Positions 38,201 through 44,880 of a DNA stretch of 64,000 nt are shown piece by piece. The position numbers and the translations under genes were made by a program. The number at the start of each line of letters is the position of its first letter. Position 1 is the first letter of the stretch. Below the pieces are notes generated by a model that made no database searches, was not told the DNA's origin, and was given only the letters and a program-made list of their open reading frames with translations. The stretch is from Rhinopithecus roxellana (Eukaryota; Chordata; Mammalia; Primates; Cercopithecidae): contig NC_044559.1 of the NCBI RefSeq assembly GCF_007565055.1, positions 98,168,759 through 98,232,758 on the forward strand, read 5' to 3'.

Positions 38201-41200
38201 CCCAGGAGTTTGAGACCAGCCTGGACCACATAGTGAGAACTTGTCTCTACAAAAAATAAGAAAAAAATAGTTAGGCATGGTGGCATGCACCTGTAGTCCC
38301 AGCTAATCAGGAGGCTGAGTTGGGAGGATCACTTGAACCCGGGAGGTCAAGGTTGCAGTGAGCCAATACAGCACCACTGCACTCCAGCCTGGGTGACAGA
38401 GCAAGACCCAATCTCAAAAATAAAAAATAAAAAATAAAAAAATAAAAAATTCATGAATCTAGGCCCCATCATGGACCAAATGAATTAGAATGTCTGAGTG
38501 TCAAATCCACGCAATTATATGCTGAAATGGTCCCATAGATGATCCTAATTATCTCCCTGGCTAAGAACCGCTGATGTCCATTTGAGTAACCAACATAAAA
38601 ACACTTATTCCACTTCCAAGGTACTAATGATCCACTTGTTTCTCTGTAGAACAAAGTTGTCATAAAGCAGATGGTCAAAGTGGCTTGCACACTGCCAGAC
38701 ACTGCTTACTAATACTACATAAACACTGTTTCAGAGTTTGCTTCTTAATTTATGCTATGAGGAACCCAAAGAGGCCAACATCAAATACAATATGTTCAAT
38801 GGAGCCAGCCATGCTGAAACTTGAACACAGTATCTAAAGTGTATGTATGTATGTATGTTTATATATATATATATGCATATATATACACACACACACACAT
38901 GCAGGCGGAAGTTATAGCTGTTTAGCCATCCTTTTCTTTCCCCACCACTTTTCATTCTTGAATTATTTGCCCTCATTTTTTCTATGCTCATCTTTAAAAG
39001 CTTTCCTCACCAGGTGCAAATGACATTGAACCTAGAGAGGTTAAGTGACTTGCATAAGGTCACTCAGCTCAATGGTGGTAGAGCCAGGACTTGAATTAGC
39101 TTCTGACTCCACCCTCAAGCTCCTTCAAGTACTTGTTGTCTACTAGAATTTTGATAAGATGGCCTAACTCTCTGGTCCCTACAAGCAGGGCTGGCTTGTT
39201 GGATTTGTGACCTATGCAAGTTGCACAGGGCCCAGTGCTTAGAAGGATCCCACACTTGGTTTAGTGCTCTGCTGTCACTAAATTCTTAATTTTTTAACAA
39301 GGATTCTGTATAGTCATTTTGCACTGGGGCCTGCAAATTATGTAGCCAGTTCTGCCTAAGAGTAAAGAGGGCTGCTCCTGGCTCTTGAGATGAGTGATCA
39401 TCCACCTAGAAACTTGGAAAACGTGTAGAGCTGTAGTTGAATTGTCAAAAACAGTCAGCTTCAGCTCTGACCACCAATGCCCATCCTTAAGGAGATCTAG
39501 GCTTTCCTCAACCCTCTACTCCAACGGTGGACAGACTTGTGAAAAGAAGCTTCATTCTTCAAGTATGCGCTAATTGAGTTAGCATTTCAATTATCCTTTG
39601 ACCCTTGCTGGGAGCCAAAGTAATTACATTTCTGTTTAACTTAGTATTTGCTAATAGAAATGGTGACTAATTAGAGAACATTTAAAAAATTCTTTCCTCC
39701 CCACTACCGGTCTTATTTTAGAAATCAATACTTTCAAATCGCATTATTAACATTATCAATTATCATCCACTTGTACTTTGATGGCTTTACAAGCAATCCT
39801 TATTTTGAGAAACTCTATGAAACAAATCTAGGGCAAACTTTTCCTGTTTCCCTTGAGCTTATAATGGCAATATTTTTATGTGTTTACTTGTATTTAGTCA
39901 TCTTATCTGACATAGTGAGATGATCCCGCATTGTTTTTTAAGCCTTTTTGTCTTGTTTATAATTTCACAAGGTAATATAACAATTGGAAGCATTGCTTTT
40001 TTTGAAAGACATCCCCTTTAAAATTCAGGAGAGAAGCATATTTAAAAGAAGGAATGACTAATACATTTTGTTTTAAGCATATTTTCAAGAAACCATTTTA
40101 GAGCTGAAAAATACCTTACAAATCATATTTAATGTCCTTATTTTCCCCATAAGAATAGAGATTGTGATTTGCTCAATGAATAATGGTGAGTTCATAGCAT
40201 ACAGGAAGAGAGCCCAGGGCTACTGACTCTATCTAGATCACCACCTTTTGTGCTTAAATAGTTCCAAATGTGTTGGAGTAATGGTCACTAAATATTACTG
40301 CTGAGTTCCAACTATGATTCTAGAAGTTGAAGTGGCATATGATTTTAATGGTGCAAAGGAAAATAAAAAGTCTCTACTGTTCTCTCTAAAGATGACAGGA
40401 ATCACTATTACATCATATGCAACTGTTCATCAAGAATATCACCTTTGGAGACACACAAAATATATCACATATATCTTATACATAACACTATATTAAAATC
40501 TTTAATGAGGATTTTAATTTTGTGATTGGATTGGATTGGATTTTGTGAGACTCTTTGCTGTGTCTGCTTTTTCTTGTGAAGTTCTCATGACCACAGGACA
40601 TGTGATTTGACCACAGTGTATCTGAAGCAAAGAAGAGTAACCACAAGCCATGTAGAAGCTGCTTAGAGGGCTGCCGAGAGCCATTTGGTCCTTTGGTCCT
40701 TACCAGTGTACCTTGAACATACCTTGAATGTACCTGGATCACTACCTTCATCTCCCTGACTCATTCTTACTCATACATGTGTGTGTCTTACAAGACTGTG
40801 AGCCTCTTAAGGGCATGAACCATGTGTTTGCTGTTCATCTTTTCATTTGTAGCATCTAGTTCACTGCCTGGCACATCGTAGAAAATAAATGAATAAAGAT
40901 ATGAATGAATGGATGAATGATTTAACATCTTAGGGAGTGCCTGTATTTTCACACAGATTTATTACAGTGAAAGTACAATCATTTTAATGAAGGTGGGAAA
41001 AGACATGTTATACTTTGAAAAGAAAGCCCTCTCTGCCTTGCATAATGTTCATGATGTAGTAAGCGTAATTAAATGATTAAAGAGTAAAGAGAGGCATAAA
41101 TTTATCCACTTACTTGCAAGCAAGCCAACTCCACTTGCCAGGGATCCAACCCAAGCTGTTTTTCCTTTCCCTTCACCAAAGGCATCCAGCCATTCTATGT

Positions 41201-41309
41201 ACAGGACTCCAACAGCTAGCGGGGATCCGTAACACAAAAACTGAGTAAAGAAGGAGACAAACACAATCACCCAGCCCCATCCACCATCAGGTGACTTTTT
41301 AAGTTCCAT
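8095..41309 (-). CDS. SLC16A9: Monocarboxylate transporter 9 (MCT9), five coding exons, intact
   Basis: Join on the minus strand of 41309-41114, 30630-30487, 22050-21955, 9913-8999 and 8273-8095. The product is 509 residues, the length I recall for MCT9. It is a plasma-membrane major-facilitator protein of the SLC16 family with about 12 predicted membrane segments. The SLC16 TM1 signature DGGWGW is at residues 8-13 and the TM5 signature ([12 protein letters not shown]) at 130-141. A long hydrophilic, Lys/Glu-rich cytosolic loop runs from about 189 to 303. TM7-TM12 fall near 305-326, 344-365, 371-392, 395-418, 430-451 and 462-484, followed by a short cytosolic tail. MCT9 is reported to move carnitine and creatine rather than lactate, and the locus is linked to serum urate and carnitine levels in people (established knowledge). 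The start has A at -3 and G at +4. Every junction has GT/AG and restores the frame. Identification rests on near-identity with remembered MCT9 sequence; very sure. Confidence 0.97.
8461..8761 (+). mobile_element. AluY-like element in the last short intron
   Basis: Full length with a middle A-rich linker expanded to (aaac)n-like sequence and a short A tail. It is flanked by a perfect 15-bp target duplication, aagaataagcaggca, at 8446-8460 and 8762-8776. It occupies 301 of the 725 bp of intron 8274-8998, antisense to the gene. Confidence 0.95.
8999..9913 (-). CDS. SLC16A9: SLC16A9 coding exon 4 (residues 146-451)
   Basis: 915 nt, 60% of the coding sequence in one exon. It encodes TM5 end to TM6, the whole central cytosolic loop (about residues 189-303) and TM7 to TM11. 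The acceptor is ctttttag|gttcaag and the donor gttg|gtaaga on the minus strand, both phase 1. TM8 contains T353 and K357 at the positions where proton-coupled MCT1-4 have an Asp/Arg pair (my alignment by motif spacing). Confidence 0.97.
10324..10640 (+). mobile_element. Alu element (AluS/Y)
   Basis: Complete left and right arms from 'ggcagggcgcggtggctc' to a CAAA-rich tail. Imperfect target duplication aagtatcatt / aagtattatcat. Antisense to SLC16A9, 411 bp upstream of coding exon 4. Confidence 0.93.
11541..11568. repeat. Perfect 12-bp inverted repeat with 4-bp loop
   Basis: Arms cagtacgtgagg (11541-11552) and cctcacgtactg (11557-11568) are exact reverse complements around gtga. The centre contains tgacctca, one base from a cAMP-response element. 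It sits in AT-rich unique intron sequence. Confidence 0.9.
11990..12120 (-). mobile_element. Short 5'-truncated L1PA 3' end
   Basis: Begins with a T-rich tail and matches the reverse complement of the L1PA 3' UTR ('gtgccatggtggtttgctgc'). Flanked by near-identical aaaactgtgattttt (11975) and aaaactgtaattttt (12121), a normal target duplication. Confidence 0.85.
12306..12634 (+). mobile_element. Non-autonomous hAT DNA transposon (MER1-group type)
   Basis: Terminal inverted repeats cagggg(t) at 12306 and (a)cccctg ending at 12634. The interior has the familiar 'ggccagatttggccatgggc' end and a 'ataaaattttatttatgaac' block. Flanking 8-mers attaatac and ttcactac are a decayed duplication. I do not assign the exact MER subfamily. 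Confidence 0.7.
13040..13127 (-). repeat. MIR, left part (split by an LTR insertion)
   Basis: Ends in 'gatgggtactatt' and resumes at 13726 with 'tactattatccc', 'gaggcacagaacagttaagt' and 'agctagtgagtgacagaagg', the core/3' signature of MIR. Orientation is not certain. Confidence 0.6.
13128..13725 (+). mobile_element. Solo LTR (ERVL/MaLR-like), about 598 bp
   Basis: Starts TG and ends CA, is flanked on both sides by tactatt (13121-13127 and 13726-13732), and interrupts a MIR. A TATA-like gtataaaatgaag occurs at about 13608, and the 3' part has the 'tgtcacgggccac' and 'caaatattttaaagaatttg' blocks common to ancient LTRs. No internal retroviral sequence adjoins it. The exact subfamily is not assigned. 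Confidence 0.7.
13726..13875 (-). repeat. MIR, right part
   Basis: Continuation of the MIR interrupted at 13127, containing 'gaggcacagaacagttaagt' and 'agtgagtgacagaaggaggat'-type sequence. Confidence 0.65.
15460..16716 (+). pseudogene. L1 ORF1 relic (RNA-binding protein), interrupted by an Alu
   Basis: N-terminal and coiled-coil coding sequence lies before 15913 with stops, and the C-terminal RNA-binding domain is open from 16244 to 16716 (with [14 protein letters not shown] and [14 protein letters not shown]). The two are separated by the reverse Alu at 15924-16231. Not functional. Confidence 0.85.
15924..16231 (-). mobile_element. AluY of Old World monkey type inside L1 ORF1
   Basis: Poly-T head, near-consensus body and 'cgcgcccggc' end. 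Exact target duplication ccaaacctactttt at 15914-15927 and 16232-16245. Right-arm variant 'agtggccggatctcag' supports a cercopithecid AluY subfamily. Confidence 0.95.
20082..20406 (+). mobile_element. Alu element in L1 ORF2 with (AAAG)-rich tail
   Basis: Complete dimer from 'ggccaggcacaatggctc', tail grown into aaagaaaag repeats. Target duplication agaagacat at 20071-20079 and 20407-20415. Confidence 0.93.
20824..21121 (+). mobile_element. Alu element near the 3' end of the L1
   Basis: Complete dimer. Flanked by a long near-identical target duplication (aagaaaacgtggcat at about 20804, aagaaaatgtggcat at about 21122). Confidence 0.94.
21955..22050 (-). CDS. SLC16A9: SLC16A9 coding exon 3 (residues 114-146)
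   Basis: 96 nt covering the end of TM4 and the conserved TM5 motif [12 protein letters not shown]. The acceptor is gcgtag|gtcttgg and the donor acag|gtaaat on the minus strand, both phase 1. The pyrimidine tract directly before the acceptor is poor; a much better tract ends about 34 nt further upstream at another AG. This exon is small and symmetric. Confidence 0.96.
23753..24064 (+). mobile_element. Alu element (AluS-like)
   Basis: From 'ggccaggcacggtggctc' to an A-rich tail ending in (gaaa)n. Complete arms. Confidence 0.93.
24085..25430 (+). mobile_element. hAT-family DNA transposon relic (Charlie/Zaphod type)
   Basis: The 3' end 'agtttggaaaccactgcctt' at about 25408 is a typical hAT terminal sequence. 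Upstream, broken frames code for a hAT transposase C-terminus. The frame 25025-25219 contains [20 protein letters not shown] and then [14 protein letters not shown], matching the dimerisation end of these transposases, where a Thr-Lys/Arg-Asn-Arg-Leu motif is usual. Full of stops; not functional. Family identification is from remembered sequence patterns. Confidence 0.65.
25640..26300 (+). repeat. L2-like sequence
   Basis: Diffuse CT-rich sequence with L2 3'-end phrases such as 'ttcaagattccagctcaagc' and 'acttattgtgctgtgct'. Old and diverged; boundaries approximate. Confidence 0.5.
27096..27625 (+). repeat. Second copy of part of the hAT relic, split by an Alu
   Basis: 27096-27280 plus 27541-27625 match 24675-24925 at about 88% by eye, starting at 'ccaatccataaagatttct' and ending at 'gcaattaatcct'. 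The sequence on either side does not match. It may be an independent insertion or a local duplication. Confidence 0.75.
27281..27536 (+). mobile_element. Alu element with an internal 3' deletion
   Basis: The body is normal up to 'gaggcggaggttgca', then jumps to 'ttcatctcaaaacaac', losing about 55 bp of the right arm (the 'gtgagccgagat...gagactccgtc' part). Exact 17-bp target duplication aaagtacagaataaaca at 27262-27278 and 27537-27553. Confidence 0.92.
28010..28880. repeat. MIR pieces in intron
   Basis: About 28010-28060 and 28180-28300 ('cagtcacacagctggcaagt') and about 28735-28880 ('tcctcacaagacccatctga', 'gctcaaactcacagaac') read as MIR fragments. The sequence between is unique. Boundaries approximate. 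Confidence 0.5.
29490..29675 (+). repeat. MIR element
   Basis: Contains 'tctctgagcttcactttcct', 'tctgtaaaatgggttct', 'gcatttagcacagtccctag' and 'ataagtactcagagaatat', in the order of MIR. Confidence 0.7.
30487..30630 (-). CDS. SLC16A9: SLC16A9 coding exon 2 (residues 66-114)
   Basis: 144 nt encoding the loop after TM2, TM3 and TM4, from [14 protein letters not shown] to FFSYGIVV. The acceptor is tttttttag|gtcctg and the donor is gtag|gtaagg on the minus strand. Both ends are phase 1, so the exon is symmetric and divisible by three. Its first and last codons are split (Ser and Gly). Confidence 0.96.
30740..31015 (+). repeat. MIR elements
   Basis: Two MIR-like pieces: 30740-30860, and 30870-31015, with 'ttggtcttgggcaacttatt', 'tgccttagtttcctcatctg' and 'aaaatgggaattataatagt'. 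Confidence 0.65.
31330..32215 (+). mobile_element. Old L1M 3' region, split by an Alu
   Basis: Before the Alu: 'ccagaatggctaaagacaga' and 'ctcacacactgctggcagtg'. After it: 'gtatacacccaacagaaac', 'aacacaatgtaaatgaaaga' and 'atgattacatgagtgtgttc'. This is the order of the ORF2 end and 3' UTR of an old L1. Confidence 0.65.
31462..31761 (+). mobile_element. AluY element, little diverged
   Basis: Near-consensus dimer with about 20 A tail. Exact 13-bp target duplication aaagctgaacaca at 31449-31461 and 31762-31774, inside an L1M. Confidence 0.96.
33401..34125 (+). mobile_element. Solo LTR of a class I (ERV1-like) endogenous retrovirus
   Basis: Starts at about tgtactgttag, has 'atgagcagggcgggagagcc', 'tggccacagccaacaccagg', 'gcttctcagtaagatctcag' and AATAAA-bearing 3' part near 33970 ('ttttttaataaactctcact'). 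No gag, pol or env sequence adjoins. A 131-residue reverse-strand frame (33895-33500) and a 78-residue forward frame are chance frames in the LTR. Subfamily not assigned. Confidence 0.6.
34663..34957 (+). mobile_element. Alu element (AluS-like)
   Basis: Complete dimer with A15 tail. Imperfect target duplication aatgcaataac / aaagtaataac. Confidence 0.93.
35229..35407 (-). mobile_element. Old Alu/FLAM-type fragment
   Basis: Carries 'gagacagggtctcattatgt', 'ggtctcaagtgatcctcc' and 'gagccactacacccagcc'. The other part of the dimer is missing. Highly diverged (AluJ/FLAM age). Confidence 0.75.
36731..37172. repeat. Ancient interspersed repeat, family not assigned
   Basis: Begins with 'cagtcaggtttcaccagaga' and 'aacaaaaccagtggg' and ends with 'gacacataaaactgactgtc', phrases I have met repeatedly as an ancient dispersed repeat. 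No coding content. Confidence 0.4.
37290..37510 (+). repeat. L2-like sequence
   Basis: CT-rich block with 'ttcctcaaaagctatccctc' and 'gagactacaaacctcttag', plus 'gtgttttctatcttggcatc' and 'cctagctcagagacc'. This is L2 3'-end order, diverged. Confidence 0.5.
38132..38443 (+). mobile_element. Alu element (AluJ-like)
   Basis: Diverged dimer with (taaaaa)n tail. Target duplication aaaaaattcatga at 38119-38131 and 38444-38456. Confidence 0.92.
38838..38901. repeat. Compound microsatellite (GTAT)n-(TA)n-(CA)n
   Basis: gtatgtatgtatgtatg, then a run of ta with one gca break, then cacacacacacac. Confidence 0.9.
39005..39130 (-). repeat. MIR fragment
   Basis: Contains 'agaggttaagtgacttgcat', 'aaggtcactcagctc' and 'agagccaggacttgaattag', the MIR core. 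Confidence 0.65.
40785..40920 (+). repeat. MIR/L2-type 3' end
   Basis: 'gactgtgagcctcttaaggg', 'cactgcctggcacatcgtag' and an (aatg)n-like end ('gaatgaatggatgaatga'). Confidence 0.6.
41114..41309 (-). CDS. SLC16A9: SLC16A9 coding exon 1 (residues 1-65 plus one base)
   Basis: This exon carries the ATG (41309-41307), the DGGWGW signature, TM1 (about residues 11-33) and the start of TM2. The donor on the minus strand reads gcaa|gtaagt, with the last exon base at 41114. The exon ends after the first base of a Ser codon (phase 1). The transcribed exon extends upstream to an AG acceptor at 41347-41346, giving 36 nt of 5' UTR (41310-41345). I see no other ATG in that short leader. Confidence 0.96.
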
Positions 41310-41345
41310 TGTAAGACAAAATCAGGAGACGTTTCTCTGCAGGTC
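41310..41345 (-). other. SLC16A9: 5' UTR segment of SLC16A9 in the start exon
   Basis: 36 nt between the acceptor (ttttag|gacctgc on the minus strand) and the ATG. A pyrimidine-rich tract precedes the AG, so this is a spliced exon and not a transcription start. At least one further upstream exon must exist. I could not find it in 41346-64000, and there is no CpG-island-like promoter there outside Alus. Confidence 0.8.
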
Positions 41346-42968
41346 CTAAACAAAAACAAACAGAAAAGAAAAGCTTATTTAAAGTGTGGTAGGACACAGC
41401 ACTTGGGGTTAAAATATCTCCTCCGAAAGTAAAAAATAAAAAAGGTTCTCCAAAGACATGCATGGAAAAGCATAAAATATCACTGACATAGCAAGTTAAC
41501 AAATACATCTGCATTTATTATTTGAATAAATGATGCATATACATGGTACAATTTTTTTTTAATTATAGAAAGGCGTAAAGTGAAATATAGCCTTCTCAAC
41601 TTTGTCTACCTTCACCAGGTTCCCACCCTGCTCAACCACAGAGAGCCACTAATTTTAGTTTCTTAGTTTTTAGTTTCTTGAGTTCCCTAGGAAGCAGATT
41701 CCTAGCAAGAAGGAGACTGATCAGGAATGCTCTCTCGTTGATGCCTGTGGAAGGGCATAGATGGCAAAGGGAGAAGATCAGCTGCAGATAACTTTCCAGT
41801 TATAAAGAAGGGGATTTCTAAAGTTGGGATGACCCTTCAGAGCTGTGCTGAGCTGGGTGCTGGGAGCTTCCCATCCATACTTCCATGTTGATCATGCACT
41901 GGATATGGCTACCCAGGATTGGGTGGTGATCCAAGGTGAGGTGGCTCCCTTCAGAGGAGGCAATCTATCCCCATAAGAGCTGTCAGCATTCTCGACAGTT
42001 GGGGCAAGGACTCTGTCATTCCTGAAGGGGACCTGGAGAGGAACTGGCAGCACATCACAATGCTCACTGACTGGAGTATTTTTCCAGTTTCCTTATGCAT
42101 GTATAAGCAAAACCAAGCAAATATTCTCAATGTCTTTTTCATAAAAAAGTAGTGTATTATATATTACACTCCCCACCTTCCTTTGTCCACTTAACATCCT
42201 GAGAGATTTTTCCCTATCAATACATAGACAGCATCCTTAGTCATTTTTATAAGTACATAGGATGTACTTATACCATGTGGCTGTATGCTTGCTTATTTAC
42301 TTATTCAATAGCAAAAACACTTGCATGGTTCAAAATGAAAAAAAGACAAAAGACAAACAGTCCTCTATCTACCTATTTCCCACCTAAGCCTTATCTCCTC
42401 CACAGGTAACCAGTGCATCTTGTTTCTTGTATATCCTTCTAAGGTTTCTTTATGCATGCACTGGCAAACTCAAATATAGATTTCCTCTATTTTTTACACA
42501 AAAAAGAGCATATTACATACATTGGTATGTGTTCTCTTTCACTTGACAAATATCTTGAAGATCTTGCACATCAATGCATACTGATCTTCCTTATTCATTT
42601 CTTACTTCTGTACTATATTCCAGTATGGAACTTTATCTTAAGTTTTGTTTGACCAGTCCCTATGGCTTCAATGAAAAACCTTACACATTCATATACCTTT
42701 TTGCTTATAGGCATATCTGTTAGATAAAATCCAAAAGAGGAATTGCTGAGTCAAAGGGAATATGCATTTATAATTGTAATTTCAGAAAGTATTGAAAAAG
42801 GCTGAGGTGGGAGGATCATTGAGGTCAGACACTACCAAATTAAGTTCAAGAGCATTGAACTAATTCATATTGTCTCCAGGATTTTGAATGTGTTGTGAAA
42901 CTTTTGGATTTTTGCAAATTTCTTGGTTTTAAAATAGCATTTCATCATAGTTTCAACTTGCATTTCTT

Positions 42969-43052
42969 TTTCTTTTTCTTTTTTTGTTTTTTTTTGAGAC
43001 GGAGTCTCGGTCTGTCGCCCAGGCTGGAGTGCAGTGCGTGATCTCAGCTCAC
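42969..43052 (-). mobile_element. Very short 5'-truncated Alu with exact target duplication
   Basis: T-rich tail plus only about 60 bp of the Alu 3' end ('gagacggagtctcggtctgt' to 'gatctcagctcac'). Exact 16-bp direct repeat tcaacttgcatttctt at 42953-42968 and 43053-43068. Confidence 0.93.
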
Positions 43053-43791
43053 TCAACTTGCATTTCTTATAGTATAAATGTGGTGTATCATTTTGAAGAT
43101 GAAAAGTCAGTTGAAAATCCTAATTCTTAGATGTATTTGGATATTCTATTCTGTTCCATTGGTCTGTGTATTCATACATCATTACCACATTTGTTTAATC
43201 ACAGAATATTTTTTATAAAAGTGCTTTTACCATATGTTACTCTCTAATGGGGCTTTTTCTGTCTTTATAATTACACTCCTTTTGCAATATTTTGTAGCTA
43301 TTCATGTTTTCTGTTCTATATGAACTTCAGAATCAGCCTGTCTGGTTCAAAAAGAAATCAGATGATGCTTTCATTAGGACTGAGTTAAATGTAAAAGTTG
43401 ATATATGGAGAATTGACCTTTTACGATGTCAACTCATTCTAAGAACATAATATGTTTTGCATTTGTTCAAGTCTCCGTCTATGTTCTTAGTGTTTAAAAT
43501 GTTCCTCAATAGTTCATTGTACTGTATTTTTATAGATTTTATCCTTGCTGCTAATATTGTAATTGGGGTCATTTCTTTTATTTGTCTTCTGTTTGTATGT
43601 TTAAAAGCTATTGATGTCTGTATGTTAATTTTACACCCCACTTCCTTACAAAATTATCCTGTTTGTGGTGGATTTTCAGATGATTTTCTGAATATACAAT
43701 ACACAATGCAATACAGTCATATAGTCACCTACAGTTACAATTTTTATCTCCTTATATGTCTTAAATATTTATACTTCAAATTTCCTTCTTT

Positions 43792-44098
43792 TTTTTTTTT
43801 TTTTTTTTTTTTTAGACGGAGTTTTGCTCTTGTTGCCCAGGCTGGAGTGCAATGGCACGATCTTGGCTCAATGCAACCTCCACCTCTTAGGTTCAAGCAA
43901 TTCTCCTGCCTCAGTCTCCTGAATAGCTGGGATTACAGGCACCCACCACCATGCCCAGCTAATTTTTTGTATTTTTAGTAGAGATGGGGTTTCACCATGC
44001 TGGCCAGGCTGGTCTTGAACCCCTGACCTCAGGTGATCCATCCGCCTCAGCCTCCCAAAGTGCTGGGATTACAGGCGTGAGCCACCGTGCCTGGCCCC
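43792..44098 (-). mobile_element. Alu element (AluS/Y)
   Basis: Long T-rich head, complete dimer, target duplication aatttccttcttt at 43779-43791 and 44100-44112. Confidence 0.95.
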
Positions 44099-44576
44099 TA
44101 ATTTCCTTCTTTTGTCTTTGCATTGAACAGTACATACAGAATAATATCAATTTACAAAAGTATACATTTTTGTCTAATTCCTAACTTTAGTGGGAATGCC
44201 CTCAAATAGCATGATGGTGTCTCTGGTGCTTAGTTGGATTTCTTTTACAAAGTTAAGAAAGTAATTTGCATTTTTATATTTTTGAGTGTTATTATAAGTA
44301 ATCGTTATTATATTTTATCAAATGTGTTTCCAGTGTATAGGAAGATAGTCATACAATTTTCCCTTTATAACTTTTAATATGGTAAACTATATGTTTTCTA
44401 CTACTGAAGCATCCATGAATTATTGGATTAAATTTCCCTGGTTCATGCATTATTTTGACTATGTTAGTCTATTTTGGGAGAGGGATTTTTTAATTCATAG
44501 GAAAAATTGGTCTATTTTTGTTTTTGATTTCTACTAGTGTTGGTACCCAAATGGTGTTTACTTTATTTAAAAATTT

Positions 44577-44880
44577 GGGCTGGGCACAGTGGCTCATGCC
44601 TGTAATCCCAGAACTTCAGGAGGTCAAGGCAGGCAAATGGCTTAAGGACAGGAGTTTGAGACCAGCCTGGGCAACAGAGTGAAACCCTATCTCTACCAAA
44701 AAAATACAAAAATTAGCCTGGTGTGGTGGTGCAGCTGTAGTCTCAGCTGCTGAAAAGGTTGAGGTAGAAGGATGGCTTGAGTCCAGGAGTTTGAGGTTAC
44801 AGTGAGCAGTAATTGCACCACTGCACTCCAGCCTGGGGGACACAGTGAGACCCTGTCTCAACAACAACAGCAACAAAAGG
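44577..44880 (+). mobile_element. Alu element (AluJ-like) with CAA-rich tail
   Basis: Diverged dimer from 'gggctgggcacagtggctca' to (caa)n. Inserted in the old L1M region. Confidence 0.9.

Larger units (their letters stand above)
30631..41113 (-). other. SLC16A9: SLC16A9 intron between coding exons 1 and 2 (10.5 kb)
   Basis: Phase-1 GT-AG intron. Unlisted stretches (32216-33400, 34126-34662, 35408-36730, 37511-38131, 38444-40784) are mainly unique AT-rich DNA with no gene that I can recognise. Small old repeats may be present. Confidence 0.8.
42170..44576 (-). mobile_element. Old L1M element, antisense (sense to SLC16A9), broken by Alus
   Basis: About 42170-42795 is reverse-complement L1M 3' region ('aggaattgctgagtcaaagg'). 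43069-43780 is reverse ORF2 ('ccattggtctgtgtattcat'), with a minus-strand RT-domain fragment at 43641-43429. 44100-44576 continues ORF2. All frames are broken. Confidence 0.75.
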
